This document shows positions 27,717 through 36,775 of a DNA stretch of 64,000 bases, piece by piece (position 1 is the first letter of the stretch; each line of letters opens with the position of its first letter). The position numbers and the translations under genes are program-made. The stretch covers positions 2,693,001 through 2,757,000 of the forward strand of contig NZ_CP066167.1 in assembly GCF_016132545.1 (NCBI RefSeq), given 5' to 3'. This stretch comes from Spongiibacter nanhainus (GTDB lineage: Bacteria; Pseudomonadota; Gammaproteobacteria; Pseudomonadales; Spongiibacteraceae). The notes beneath the pieces are model-generated. The model was not told where the DNA came from. It did no database searches and was given only the letters and a program-made list of their open reading frames with translations.

Positions 27717-29108
27717 TCAAAGTCGGTTTAAACCATTGAGGGCCGCAGTGCGGTAGGCCTCTGCCATGGTCGGGTAGTTAAAGGTCGTGCTGACAAAGTA
27801 GCGGAGGGTATTGCCGCCGTTTTTTTGCTTCATGATGGCTTGACCGATATGGATGATTTCCGCCGCTTCGGCGCCAAAGCAATGGATGCCCAGTATCTCC
27901 AGTGTATCGACACGAAACAGCAATTTGAGCATGCCCACTGTCTCGCCACTAATTTGCCCCCGGGCGGTATCTTTGAAGAAGGCCCGACCCACCTCATAGG
28001 GGATACGGGCCTCGGTTAATTCGCGCTCTGTTTTACCCACTGAGCTAATTTCCGGGATGGTGTAGATCCCGGTGGGGACATCATCGACGAAACGGCACTG
28101 TTCCTTACCTCGGGCCGACGCCGCCGCGGCGCGCCCCTGGTCGTAGGCTGCACTGGCCAGGCTGGGCCAGCCAATCACGTCGCCGGCGCCAAAGATATTG
28201 TCGACGGTAGATTGATAGTGGTCGTCCACCACAATCTGGCCGCGATGATCCACCTCAAGCCCCACCGCGCCCAGGTTCAGGTCCTCGGTATTGCCGCTGC
28301 GCCCGTTACACCACAGCAGTGCGTCGGCCTGTAAGCGCTTGCCAGATTGCAGCTGCAAGGTAACGCCGGCGTCATCGGCCTCAACGCTCTTGTAGATTTC
28401 CCGGTGGCGAATCATGACCCCGAGGTGGCGCAAGTGATAGCTCAGGGCATCGGAAATTTCGTCGTCCAGGAATTCCAGCAGTCGATCCCGTGTATTGACC
28501 AACTCCACTTTGATGCCAATGCCCGAGAAGATCGACGCGTACTCACAACCGATCACCCCGGCTCCGTAAACAATTAGCTTGCGGGGGGTATTGGTCATAT
28601 CCAGGATGGTGTCGCTGTCGTAAACCCGCGGATGATCAAAGTCGATGTCGGCGGGCCGATAGGGCCTGGAGCCAGTAGCGATTACCACCCGGTCGGCGGT
28701 GACGGTATCCACCTGACCGTCTTCGTTGACCACTGCAATGCTGTGGGCGTCCTCAAAGCGGCCGCGGCCGTTGATCACCCTAATGCCATTGCGATAGTAA
28801 AAGCGGCTGCGCATGGACACCTGCCGGGAGATCACGTCCTTGGCGTGGCTGAGTAGCTTGGGATAGGTCAGTGTGCGGGGGTCGCCAATTTCGCGAAATA
28901 TCGGCATTTCATTGAAGCGGATTGCCTGACGCACCATATGCCGAAGGGCCTTGGAGGGAATGGTGCCGCGATGGGTACAGGCACCGCCCACCAAGGGCAG
29001 CGACTCGACAATGGCCACTGACTGGCCGTGTTTGGCGGCGTTGAGTGCCGCGCTCTCCCCCGCTGGACCACTGCCCAAGACCAACATATCGTAATCGTAT
29101 TTACTCAC
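27717..29108 (-). CDS. sthA: Soluble pyridine nucleotide transhydrogenase
   Basis: 463 residues, full length. It has the FAD loop [20 protein letters not shown], the NAD(P) loop [19 protein letters not shown] and the C-terminal dimerisation domain. The sequence [17 protein letters not shown] shows the SthA variant in which one of the redox Cys of dihydrolipoamide dehydrogenase is replaced (CxxxGxxP rather than CxNxGCIP), as expected of this FAD enzyme. It moves hydride between NADPH and NAD+ in the cytosol. Confidence 0.95.
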   Translation of the reverse strand: MSKYDYDMLVLGSGPAGESAALNAAKHGQSVAIVESLPLVGGACTHRGTIPSKALRHMVRQAIRFNEMPIFREIGDPRTLTYPKLLSHAKDVISRQVSMRSRFYYRNGIRVINGRGRFEDAHSIAVVNEDGQVDTVTADRVVIATGSRPYRPADIDFDHPRVYDSDTILDMTNTPRKLIVYGAGVIGCEYASIFSGIGIKVELVNTRDRLLEFLDDEISDALSYHLRHLGVMIRHREIYKSVEADDAGVTLQLQSGKRLQADALLWCNGRSGNTEDLNLGAVGLEVDHRGQIVVDDHYQSTVDNIFGAGDVIGWPSLASAAYDQGRAAAASARGKEQCRFVDDVPTGIYTIPEISSVGKTERELTEARIPYEVGRAFFKDTARGQISGETVGMLKLLFRVDTLEILGIHCFGAEAAEIIHIGQAIMKQKNGGNTLRYFVSTTFNYPTMAEAYRTAALNGLNRL

Positions 29109-29240
29109 GTCACCGTCCTTTTACACCGTTAAAGCCGGGGAAGCTCTGCACAACCTGGCAAAGCCTCAAGCATCAGCAGGTTGTGAAGAGATTCCCAAGC
29201 CCTATACTACCTAACCCCGCCCACCTTTAGCATTGGACGT

Positions 29241-29876
29241 TTGGCGAGACCTACTGTGCCCCATTCAAGCCCCCACCTCCGGCAGTACTATGGCATCAAT
29301 TACCCGCTGGCGGGCCACCCGGTGCGGCGCCGACTCAAGCGAGACCACCCTGCCACCACGCTGCACGGCCATAAAGTCTGGGGTTCGGCACTGTTGATGA
29401 TGGACTGGTTAAGCCGCGAACCACTGCCGCCGGGAAGCCGAGTTGTGGAAGTGGGCTGTGGCTGGGGATTACTCAGCACTTACTGTGCCAAACAGCAGGC
29501 GTGTGAGGTGACCGCCTCCGATATCGACCCCGCCGTGCGGCCCTATATCAATGCCTTGGCAGGGCTTAACGACGTCGAGCTGGCCTGGCGGCAAGCCGAG
29601 TTTGCCGACTGGGACGCCGCCTTACTCAGCGAGATCGACGTATTGATTGCCAGCGATATCTGTTTTTGGGATCAGCTGGCGGAGCCGGTATGGCAGTTAA
29701 TCAATCGCGGTATCGACAGCGGCGTATCGCAAATTTTGATCACAGACCCACTGAGGCCGCCTTTTATCGAGGTGGCCGAGGCCTGTATTGAGGATTTTCA
29801 CGCCGAGCTGCTGCCACTGACCATCGATACGCCCAGACGGCATCGCGGCGCGCTATTGCGCATAGAAAACCGCTAA
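29241..29876 (+). CDS. Class I SAM-dependent methyltransferase (METTL/ETFB-like)
   Basis: 211 residues starting at a TTG (29241) with a weak ribosome site; a GTG at 29256 is also possible. The SAM fold shows VVEVGCGWGLLSTYCA and an acidic SDID motif; ASDICFWDQLAEPV replaces the usual post-II motif. The form resembles protein-lysine or small-molecule methyltransferases of the nicotinamide/ETFB-lysine group. The substrate is unknown. It is divergent from sthA across 132 bp. Confidence 0.72.
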   Translation: MARPTVPHSSPHLRQYYGINYPLAGHPVRRRLKRDHPATTLHGHKVWGSALLMMDWLSREPLPPGSRVVEVGCGWGLLSTYCAKQQACEVTASDIDPAVRPYINALAGLNDVELAWRQAEFADWDAALLSEIDVLIASDICFWDQLAEPVWQLINRGIDSGVSQILITDPLRPPFIEVAEACIEDFHAELLPLTIDTPRRHRGALLRIENR

Positions 29877-29967
29877 AACCCCGCCCCTGCACTGTCGCAA
29901 ATCTGCAACAGTATTGTCACGCAACCGCAAAGCCCAGAGCGTACTGTTTGACTGTGAGGATCAAACT

Positions 29968-30495
29968 ATGCGCTTAATACAGTCGATCAATCAGTTTGAT
30001 GTCAGGATGTTTATGGCCTGCGTCAACACCCGCTTCCAGCGCCCCTTGGTGCGCGTGGCTCGCAGTGTATCAAAAACCGGCGATGGCTATGCGCAACTGG
30101 GGCTGCCGACACTGGTTTACCTCAGCGGTACACACCTGGGTGCCTCGTATTTTGCCGCCACCGCGCTGGCCTTTGTGATCTGGCTGCCGCTCTACTGGGT
30201 ACTGAAAAACACCTGCCGGCGTCGCCGTCCGCCCGCCGCCATTCCCGCATTCAGCGCTGAAATCATCGCCTCTGACGAATTCAGCTTTCCCTCCGGCCAC
30301 ACCGCTGCGGCGTTTTTACTGGCCACCATGACGGTATTATTTTACGGCGTTATCGGTGCACCGCTGTTTATCTGGGCACTGGCTGTCGCCGCGTCTCGGG
30401 TCATCCTCGGCGTGCACTTCCCCACCGACACCGTCGCTGGCGCGGGCCTTGGCATTGGCATCGCCCACCTGAGCTACAGTCTGATACTAATTTGA
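29968..30495 (+). CDS. PAP2-family membrane phosphatase
   Basis: 175 residues from ATG 29968 with GAGGA upstream. The three phosphatase motifs are present: KNTCRRRRP (KX6RP), PSGH, and SRVILGVHFPTD (SRX5HX3D). Several hydrophobic segments place it in the inner membrane. Members dephosphorylate phosphatidate or undecaprenyl pyrophosphate. It starts a same-strand group with a glycosyltransferase, a peptidase and a hydrolase, so an envelope-lipid role is plausible. Confidence 0.9.
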   Translation: MRLIQSINQFDVRMFMACVNTRFQRPLVRVARSVSKTGDGYAQLGLPTLVYLSGTHLGASYFAATALAFVIWLPLYWVLKNTCRRRRPPAAIPAFSAEIIASDEFSFPSGHTAAAFLLATMTVLFYGVIGAPLFIWALAVAASRVILGVHFPTDTVAGAGLGIGIAHLSYSLILI

Positions 30496-30567
30496 TCAGC
30501 AGACACCGCAAGCCAATCAAGAGCGTGACGTGACGCGCTATATGTTCCGTGAACCGCGAGTACAACT

Positions 30568-31626
30568 ATGAAAATTCTCTACGGCGTCCAGGGCACCGGT
30601 AACGGCCATATCGCCCGCGCCCGGATGATGGCCAAGCACTTTCAAACCCGATCAGCCGATGTGCAGTTCCTGTTCTCAGGGCGAGATGCCAGTGCTTATT
30701 TTGATATGGAAGTGTTTGGTGACTACGAACACCGCCAGGGACTGACTTTTGCCACTACCAACGGCAAGATTGATACACTTAAAACGCTGCGTGAAGCGCG
30801 CCCCTTGCAGTTCATTCGCGACGTAAAACACCTGGATCTGTCAGGCTATGACCTTATCGTCACCGACTTTGAACCGGTCACCGCATGGGCCGGGCGCATC
30901 CACAAAAAGCCGGTAGTGGGGGTGGGTCACCAATACGCCTTTGGTTACCCCGACGTTCCCGAAGAGGGCGTGGATTTCATCAACAGCACGATCATGCGCA
31001 ACTTTGCACCGACTCGCTATCGCCTGGGTCTGCACTGGCATCACTTTAACGCCCCGATTGTGCCGCCCATTATCAACCCGGATGAAAAGCCAGCAAAAAC
31101 ACCGGGCCAACATATCGTGGTCTACCTGCCCTTTGAAAATCAGCTGCGGGTCACTCAGACGCTGCAACAATTAGAAGGCTACGAATTCCGTCAGTACTCC
31201 CCGGATCTAAGTGACGGCAGCGATGGCAACGTTCAGCTGCGCAAGACCAACCTGCATGGATTCAAGGCGGACTTATGCAGCGCCGCCGGCGTGATCTGTA
31301 ATGCCGGTTTCGAATTAATCAGCGAGTGTCTGCATATGGGCATTCCCGCCCTGGCCAAGCCGGTGGCAGGACAGTCGGAACAGCTTGGTAATGCCGCGGC
31401 GCTGCGGCAATTGGGTTGCGCCTCCGTTATGGAGGATTTTTCAGTCGCGGCGATTCGCGACTGGCTGGCCAGCCAACCCCAACACTCTCCTCGCCACTAC
31501 CCCGATGTGGCGGCCGCGATTTGCGACTGGCTGCTTAAAGGCCAGTGGCACGACAGTGCCGGACTGGTAGAAAGTCTCTGGCAACGTACTGACCGTGCGC
31601 CACTCACGCTGGCCAAAACAGGCTAG
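30568..31626 (+). CDS. MJ1255/VC2487-type glycosyltransferase
   Basis: 352 residues. The N-terminus KILYGVQGTGNGHIARARMM carries the glycine/His loop of GT28-like UDP-sugar transferases, and the C-terminal donor site GVICNAGFELISECLHMGIPALAKPV matches MJ1255-type proteins. It likely glycosylates a membrane lipid or small molecule. It follows the PAP2 gene by 72 bp and precedes the M14 peptidase by 17 bp, suggesting one transcript. Confidence 0.85.
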   Translation: MKILYGVQGTGNGHIARARMMAKHFQTRSADVQFLFSGRDASAYFDMEVFGDYEHRQGLTFATTNGKIDTLKTLREARPLQFIRDVKHLDLSGYDLIVTDFEPVTAWAGRIHKKPVVGVGHQYAFGYPDVPEEGVDFINSTIMRNFAPTRYRLGLHWHHFNAPIVPPIINPDEKPAKTPGQHIVVYLPFENQLRVTQTLQQLEGYEFRQYSPDLSDGSDGNVQLRKTNLHGFKADLCSAAGVICNAGFELISECLHMGIPALAKPVAGQSEQLGNAAALRQLGCASVMEDFSVAAIRDWLASQPQHSPRHYPDVAAAICDWLLKGQWHDSAGLVESLWQRTDRAPLTLAKTG

Positions 31627-31643
31627 CCTCTGTCTGCTGTGGT

Positions 31644-32765
31644 ATGAGTAGCGAGCTGGGACAGTCAATCACTGAACACGCAGATGGCGCCGTAGGCCCC
31701 CACCTTCCACCACTGAGTGAGGTGCTGGATCAGTGCCGGGGCCGCCTATACCGACGCCTGTCGGAATTAATTTCCCTGGAGCAGCTGTGTCGGCAGGCCG
31801 GTGACTGGGTGAGCACCCGCACTGAGGCCTTGATCGACGTGGATGATTACCGCCTGCCAGTGGTCTCTATCTGTATCGGTGAGCCCACCAAGGCGCGCTG
31901 CTGCCTGCTGCTCACCGGCGGCATCCACGGCGTGGAACGCATCGGCACTCAGGTATTGCTGGCGTGGCTGGAGTCGGTGATCGAGCGCTGCCGATGGGAT
32001 AGTCACTGGCGCCAACAGTTTCAAGAAGACGTCGCCATTGTCGCCCTGCCCATCGTCAACCCAGGCGGCATGCTCAAAGACTGGCGCAGCAATCCCCGTC
32101 ATGTCGATCTCAACCGCCACGCCCCCATCAATGCCGAGGACAAAGTACCCTTTCTGGTGGGTGGGCAGCGCCTGTGGCGAAAACTGCCCTGGCACCGGGG
32201 CCACTTCGAACAGGAGGTCGAGGCCGAGTTCCTCGCTCTGCAAAATGTCATAGACCGCTACAGCTCGCCCCAGCGGCCCATGCTGGCAGTAGACCTCCAC
32301 TCGGGCTTTGGCTTTCGGGATCACCTGTGGATTCCCTACGCCTATCGGCGGGAGCCCATCGAAGATATCGGCAGCTATATGGCCCTCAAGCTACTGTGGG
32401 AGCGCAACTTTCCCCATCACAACTACGCCTTTGGCCCCCAGTCGATGCACTACCTCAGCCACGGCGATATGTGGGATTACTTCCACCGCCGCGGCACGCA
32501 GCAAGGCCACACCTTACTACCACTGACTTTGGAAATGGGCTCGTGGCTGTGGGTAAAAAAGCACCCGCGGCAGTTGTTCAGCTTTGCCGGGCTGTTTAAC
32601 CCCACTGTGCCCCATCGCCATGCCCGAGTGCTGCGCAGCCACTTGGTATTGCTGGACTTCCTGCTGGCGGCCATACGCAACCCAGACAGCTGGATTGTTA
32701 GTGGCGAACGCGATCGGCACATGCAACAGATAGCACAAACCCTGTGGTATCGGAATCTGCCGTGA
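31644..32765 (+). CDS. M14-family zinc carboxypeptidase-like protein
   Basis: 373 residues of the M14 metallopeptidase fold. The metal site is GGIHGVE (HxxE) with a downstream His in LAVDLHSGFG. Substrate-binding residues lie in VDLNRH and the general base Glu in LTLEMGSW. There is no signal peptide, so the enzyme is probably cytosolic, acting on a peptide or amidated amino acid. It is coupled to the next gene: its TGA overlaps a GTG start at 32762. Confidence 0.85.
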   Translation: MSSELGQSITEHADGAVGPHLPPLSEVLDQCRGRLYRRLSELISLEQLCRQAGDWVSTRTEALIDVDDYRLPVVSICIGEPTKARCCLLLTGGIHGVERIGTQVLLAWLESVIERCRWDSHWRQQFQEDVAIVALPIVNPGGMLKDWRSNPRHVDLNRHAPINAEDKVPFLVGGQRLWRKLPWHRGHFEQEVEAEFLALQNVIDRYSSPQRPMLAVDLHSGFGFRDHLWIPYAYRREPIEDIGSYMALKLLWERNFPHHNYAFGPQSMHYLSHGDMWDYFHRRGTQQGHTLLPLTLEMGSWLWVKKHPRQLFSFAGLFNPTVPHRHARVLRSHLVLLDFLLAAIRNPDSWIVSGERDRHMQQIAQTLWYRNLP

Positions 32766-33523
32766 CAGAGGAAAAGATACACCACTGGCTATTTTTGCGG
32801 GGACTATCCCGGGAACAGGCTCACTGGGGAGAGTTTGCGCGAGGCTGCAGGGAACAACTGGGCTGGCAATGCCACTTTCTCGACCTGCCCGGCTTTGGCG
32901 ACCAACATCCCCTCAACTCACCGCTGACCATCCCCGCAATACGACAGCAGGTCGCAGAGCGCTTTAGTGGCGAGCACACAAGGCCAATGGGCATCGTTGC
33001 ACTGTCACTGGGGGGCATGGTGGCACTGGACTGGTTGGCGGCAGATCCGCAACGCTTTCACGCTGCCGTACTCATCAATAGCAGCAGTCGCTTAAGTCCG
33101 TGGTATCAGCGACTGCAAGTCAGTCAGGTGCGGCATGTGGCAAAAGCCCTGCTCTCAACAAAGCCTGTGGATCAGGAGCGGGCCATTTTAAACATGGTCA
33201 GCAATCGCGACTGGGGCAGTGGCGCAAAACAAGACGATCTCGTATTGGAGCAATGGCTAAACATTCGTCACTGTCACCCCATCACCAAAGCCAATACCTT
33301 GCGCCAACTATTTGCCGCTAGCCGCTTTCGGCCGCCGGCGACTCTGCCTTTATCACCGCTGTTTATCACCAGCTATGGCGATCGTATGGTGTCCTGGAAA
33401 TGCAGCGCCGAATTGGCCAAACACTATGGTGGCCAGCTGATCGCACACCCCGATGCAGGGCACGATCTTCCTCTGGACGATCCAGGCTGGCTGATTGATT
33501 GCTTAAGGCAGCGCTTGAGCTAA
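32762..33523 (+). CDS. Alpha/beta hydrolase
   Basis: 253 residues from GTG 32762, whose four-base overlap (GTGA) with the peptidase stop supports this start. The nucleophile elbow reads ALSLGGM (GxSxG-like), the acid is near ITSYGDRMVSW, and the His is in HPDAGHDLPLDDP. It resembles BioH- or 2-hydroxy-6-oxohexa-dienoate-type hydrolases. The substrate is unknown. It ends 20 bp before the convergent OlsF-like gene. Confidence 0.85.
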   Translation: MTEEKIHHWLFLRGLSREQAHWGEFARGCREQLGWQCHFLDLPGFGDQHPLNSPLTIPAIRQQVAERFSGEHTRPMGIVALSLGGMVALDWLAADPQRFHAAVLINSSSRLSPWYQRLQVSQVRHVAKALLSTKPVDQERAILNMVSNRDWGSGAKQDDLVLEQWLNIRHCHPITKANTLRQLFAASRFRPPATLPLSPLFITSYGDRMVSWKCSAELAKHYGGQLIAHPDAGHDLPLDDPGWLIDCLRQRLS

Positions 33524-33543
33524 CGCAGCTTATTATTTGCTTT

Positions 33544-35322
33544 TCAGGCCGCGTGGCTATCCGTATCACTCGCTGACTGCGGCCCGGCTGATTGCAGCCC
33601 GGCTGACCGCAGCCCGGAACTATCAATATAACGCTTGTAACGGGCTGGCTTCATTTGTTCAATATCGACCATCACCAAACCGTCGATACAGTCGGCAAAA
33701 TCCGGGTCGATATTAAAGTCGGCAAAGCTAACGCCACCAGGCTCACAGAGTTCGGTGTACTGTTTATACAACGTGGGCACTGCACAATCCATAGCGCTCA
33801 ACTGAGCTTTAAGGCGCGCGAACTCCTCATTGTAATTCTCACCGGTAAAGGGCGATGGCTGATGCTCGGAGCGGTAAGGGAGCTTGGCACTAGCCCATTG
33901 CTCAGGTGCGACAAAATGCGCTTGGTAGAACTGCACAATCAGATCTTTGGCTGCTTTGGGCATACTGTCGCTCAGACTGACCGGACCAAACAAATAGCGC
34001 ACATCCCGGTGGCGACGAAGGTAGGTCCCTACCCCTTGCCACAGGTAGTCCAGAGCGCTGCGGCCCCAGTAGCGGGGCTGAACGAAACTGCGGCCCAGCT
34101 CTGCACCCTGCTCAAATATTGGCCCGCTCAACCCAGGGTCGTAGTCAAACAAGGTTGCGCTGTAAAACTGCTGATCACCTTCCAGGCTCGCACCACGTTT
34201 CAATCGGTAGGCGCCCACCAGCTCCAATTGATTTTCATCCCACAGCACAATGTGGTCATAGTAAGCGTCGTAAGTATCCACATCCCTGCGGTGGCCAGTG
34301 CCTTCCCCCACCGCCCTGAAGCTGATTTCCCGGAGGCGGCCGATCTCCCGCATGATCACGCAATCACCGCTGTACTGGTAGCAGTAGATCTCCATACCGT
34401 CCCGCGTTGTGCCCAGCTTTTCGCACTGGCGGATCGCCCGGCGCAGTAGCTGACGGTCCTCGGGATGGGCAACCGGCTGTGCTTCCGGCATAAAACAGGG
34501 CTCGCCGCGGCGACGACGCTTACCCAGCTTGTAAATATGCTTTTTAAACAGACGCACTTTAGCCTGAGCAGTCAGCGGCAAATTGCGGTGCAAGTCGGTC
34601 TCGATAGCGGGACCGATAGTGACCCTCACCGTGCGATTGTTCTGCTTAAACATTTCCCGAATCAGCCACAACGTAGACAGCGGCTTGGCCAGCATCGACA
34701 GGGCGTAAAAGAACACCGAATTGCGGGCATTGATATGTACCGGCAGAATCGGCGCATTGGTTTTTTCGGCAAATTTGATAAAACCGTTGTGCCAGCGACC
34801 GTCGCGAATACCGGCAGGGCTAAACCGGGAGACCTCCCCGGCCGGAAAGATAATCACAGCGCCTTCACCTTTAAGGTGATCCTGAATCGCCTTTAAATTC
34901 TCTTTGCGGTTGGCTTTGCCGCTCATATTATCCACCGGCAGCAGCATACTGCGCAGAGGTTTAATGGCGTAGAGCACATCGTTGGCCACCACTTTGACGT
35001 CGCCGCGAACCTCCGACACCAACTTCAGTAGCGCCAAGCCGTCCAAACTGCCGATGGGATGGTTGGAGATAATCACCACCCGCCCAGACACCGGAATGCG
35101 CTCCTTATCCAGGGCGCTGACAGCATAGCCAAAATCAAAGAAATCCAAGACCTGCTCGACAAAATCCAGGCCCTGTAGATGCGGATAGTCCTTTTCAAAC
35201 TGCTTGAATTCGGCCTCGTGAAACAGGTACTGCAGCAAAGCCGCGAGGGTCTTGCGAATATGGGGATTACCTGTTGCCAAGCGGGGAAAGCGTTCTTCAA
35301 TAACGGCATCGACGGAAATCAT
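33544..35322 (-). CDS. Bifunctional PlsC-GNAT acyltransferase (OlsF-like)
   Basis: 592 residues with two catalytic domains. The N-terminal half is a PlsC-type O-acyltransferase (VVIISNHPIGSLDGLALL; the usual HX4D box appears here as H-X5-D, as in this sub-family). FPAGEVSRFSP is its glycerophosphate block. The C-terminal half is a GNAT-like N-acyltransferase with ELVGAYRLKRG and ELGRSFVQPRYWGRSALDYLW, as in OlsB. That order matches OlsF, which makes ornithine lipid in one protein. The extreme C-terminus carries a 15-bp tandem repeat giving AGLQSAG-type residues. It follows the LpxH-like gene after 9 bp. Confidence 0.86.
   Translation of the reverse strand: MISVDAVIEERFPRLATGNPHIRKTLAALLQYLFHEAEFKQFEKDYPHLQGLDFVEQVLDFFDFGYAVSALDKERIPVSGRVVIISNHPIGSLDGLALLKLVSEVRGDVKVVANDVLYAIKPLRSMLLPVDNMSGKANRKENLKAIQDHLKGEGAVIIFPAGEVSRFSPAGIRDGRWHNGFIKFAEKTNAPILPVHINARNSVFFYALSMLAKPLSTLWLIREMFKQNNRTVRVTIGPAIETDLHRNLPLTAQAKVRLFKKHIYKLGKRRRRGEPCFMPEAQPVAHPEDRQLLRRAIRQCEKLGTTRDGMEIYCYQYSGDCVIMREIGRLREISFRAVGEGTGHRRDVDTYDAYYDHIVLWDENQLELVGAYRLKRGASLEGDQQFYSATLFDYDPGLSGPIFEQGAELGRSFVQPRYWGRSALDYLWQGVGTYLRRHRDVRYLFGPVSLSDSMPKAAKDLIVQFYQAHFVAPEQWASAKLPYRSEHQPSPFTGENYNEEFARLKAQLSAMDCAVPTLYKQYTELCEPGGVSFADFNIDPDFADCIDGLVMVDIEQMKPARYKRYIDSSGLRSAGLQSAGPQSASDTDSHAA
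33577..33621. repeat. 15-bp tandem repeat in the OlsF-like 3' end
   Basis: Three consecutive 15-bp units (33577-33591, 33592-33606, 33607-33621) share a GCAGCCCGG core, with the third unit diverging at its end. In the protein they give a low-complexity SAGLQSAGPQSAS-like tail. The unit length keeps the frame, so copy number could vary between strains. Confidence 0.8.
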
Positions 35323-35331
35323 ATTGTCTCC

Positions 35332-36150
35332 TCAACCGGCGCGGCGCAGTGGCAGGATATCGGCGCTGGCCGGTTCACCATCGTGATGCAGGCTGTCTAA
35401 CAAGGTCTGGCGCTCGGTCCAGTTAAGCAATTCCATTTTGCCTTCGGCGGTTTCACCCAGCACCGTGCAGTTCTCAATCCAATCGCCGTCATTGCAGTAC
35501 AACAGGCCGTCGATTTCTTTCAGTGCCGGCTGGTGGATGTGGCCACAGATCACACCGTCCAGGCCCCGGCGCTTGGCTTCACGCACCGCTGCTTCCTCAA
35601 AGACATCGATAACCTGACGAGCGTTGGGAATACGCTGCTTGATGTAAGTAGCCAGTGACCAGTAGTGACGACCGAAGCGGCGACGGAAAAAGTTGGCCCA
35701 ACGGTTCAAGAACAACAGCAAATCGTAGGCGGCATCACCAATCAGGTCTTCCCACTTACTCAATTGGATATGCTCGTCGAGAATATCGCCGTGGAACATC
35801 AGCAGACGCTTGCCAGTCACGGTGGTGTAAATCGCTTCCCGTTTTACTTCGATGGGGCCAAACAGATTATCGGTGTAGTCCCGGAAAGGTTCGTCGTGGT
35901 TGCCGGGGATGTAGACCACGCGGGTGCCGCTATTGGCCATGTGGAACAGGCGTCGAACCACGTCATAGTGAGATGGCGGCCAGAACAGCGTGCGCTTCAT
36001 GGCCCACAGGTCGACCACATCGCCAACCAGGTAGATCGTGTCGCACTCGACACGGGAGAGAAAATCCAACAGATACTCGGCGCGGCAATCCTTAAAACCC
36101 AGGTGGATGTCCGACAGCCAAATGGTTTTGTATTTGAGTTTTTCTGTCAC
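35332..36150 (-). CDS. LpxH-like UDP-2,3-diacylglucosamine diphosphatase family metallophosphoesterase
   Basis: 272 residues with the calcineurin-type phosphoesterase motifs in order: SDIHLG, GDVVDLW, GNHDEP, FHGDILDE and GHIHQP. The family (COG2908) includes LpxH, which removes UMP from UDP-2,3-diacylglucosamine in lipid A synthesis. The sequence is longer than E. coli LpxH and has the DIHLG variant, so it may act on another diphospholipid. It is immediately upstream of the OlsF-like acyltransferase (9-bp gap), indicating a shared operon for membrane lipid synthesis. Confidence 0.86.
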   Translation of the reverse strand: MTEKLKYKTIWLSDIHLGFKDCRAEYLLDFLSRVECDTIYLVGDVVDLWAMKRTLFWPPSHYDVVRRLFHMANSGTRVVYIPGNHDEPFRDYTDNLFGPIEVKREAIYTTVTGKRLLMFHGDILDEHIQLSKWEDLIGDAAYDLLLFLNRWANFFRRRFGRHYWSLATYIKQRIPNARQVIDVFEEAAVREAKRRGLDGVICGHIHQPALKEIDGLLYCNDGDWIENCTVLGETAEGKMELLNWTERQTLLDSLHHDGEPASADILPLRRAG

Positions 36151-36270
36151 CGTGATGCACCCTCGCTATGCATTTGGCGACATGCTATCGATGACAAGTG
36201 ACAGAAAAGGGACTCTTTGGCGACATATTTATGACAAGTCACCACGTTTGTAACAGAGGCGAGACAAGAC

Positions 36271-36775
36271 CGTAGGGCGGACACGGTGTTTTGTTTCCAC
36301 CACATCCACTTCGATGTGGGCACCATCTCGGGAGCGATTCGGTGGACACAAAGGGCGATGTCCACCCTACAGGTGAAGGGTATCCAACGTACGAACAAGG
36401 CCGTAGGGCGGACACCGGTTTTGTGTCCGCCGCGTCACCCTCGATGTGGGCACCAGCGTGGCTTCGATCCGGTGGACATAAAAGGCGATGTCCACCCTAC
36501 AGGTGAAGGGTATCCAGCGTACGAACAAGGCCGTAGGGCGGACACCGGTTTTGTGTCCGCCGCGTCACCCTCTATGTGGGCACCGGCGTGGTTTCGATTC
36601 GGTGGACATAAAAGGCGATGTCCACCCTACAGGTGAAGGGTATCCAGCGTACGAACAAGGCCGTAGGGCGGACACCGGTTTTGTGTCCGCCGCGTCACCC
36701 TCGATGTGGGCACCGGCGTGGCTTCGATCCGGTGGACATAAAAGACGCTGTCCACCCTACAGGTAGAGGATATCC
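36271..36775. repeat. Tandem array of four 130-bp repeat units
   Basis: Units begin with CGTAGGGCGGACA at 36271, 36402, 36532 and 36662, a 130-131-bp period. Each unit holds two inverted GTAGGGyGGACA-type palindromes (one ending GTCCACCCTAC) and a spacer CAGGTGAAGGGTATCCAACG. The first unit is the most divergent. The last unit runs into the 3' end of hvfC, where CAGGTAGAGGATATCCAACT encodes the last residues of that protein; the spacer therefore looks like a copy of this end. Together with short flanks this explains the 606 bp between the LpxH-like gene and hvfC; open frames here are spurious. Confidence 0.9.

Noticed and set aside
36271-36775. CRISPR array
   Set aside because: Repeat units are 130 bp, are themselves palindromic, and have no unique spacers of about 30-40 bp. 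No cas genes are in the window.
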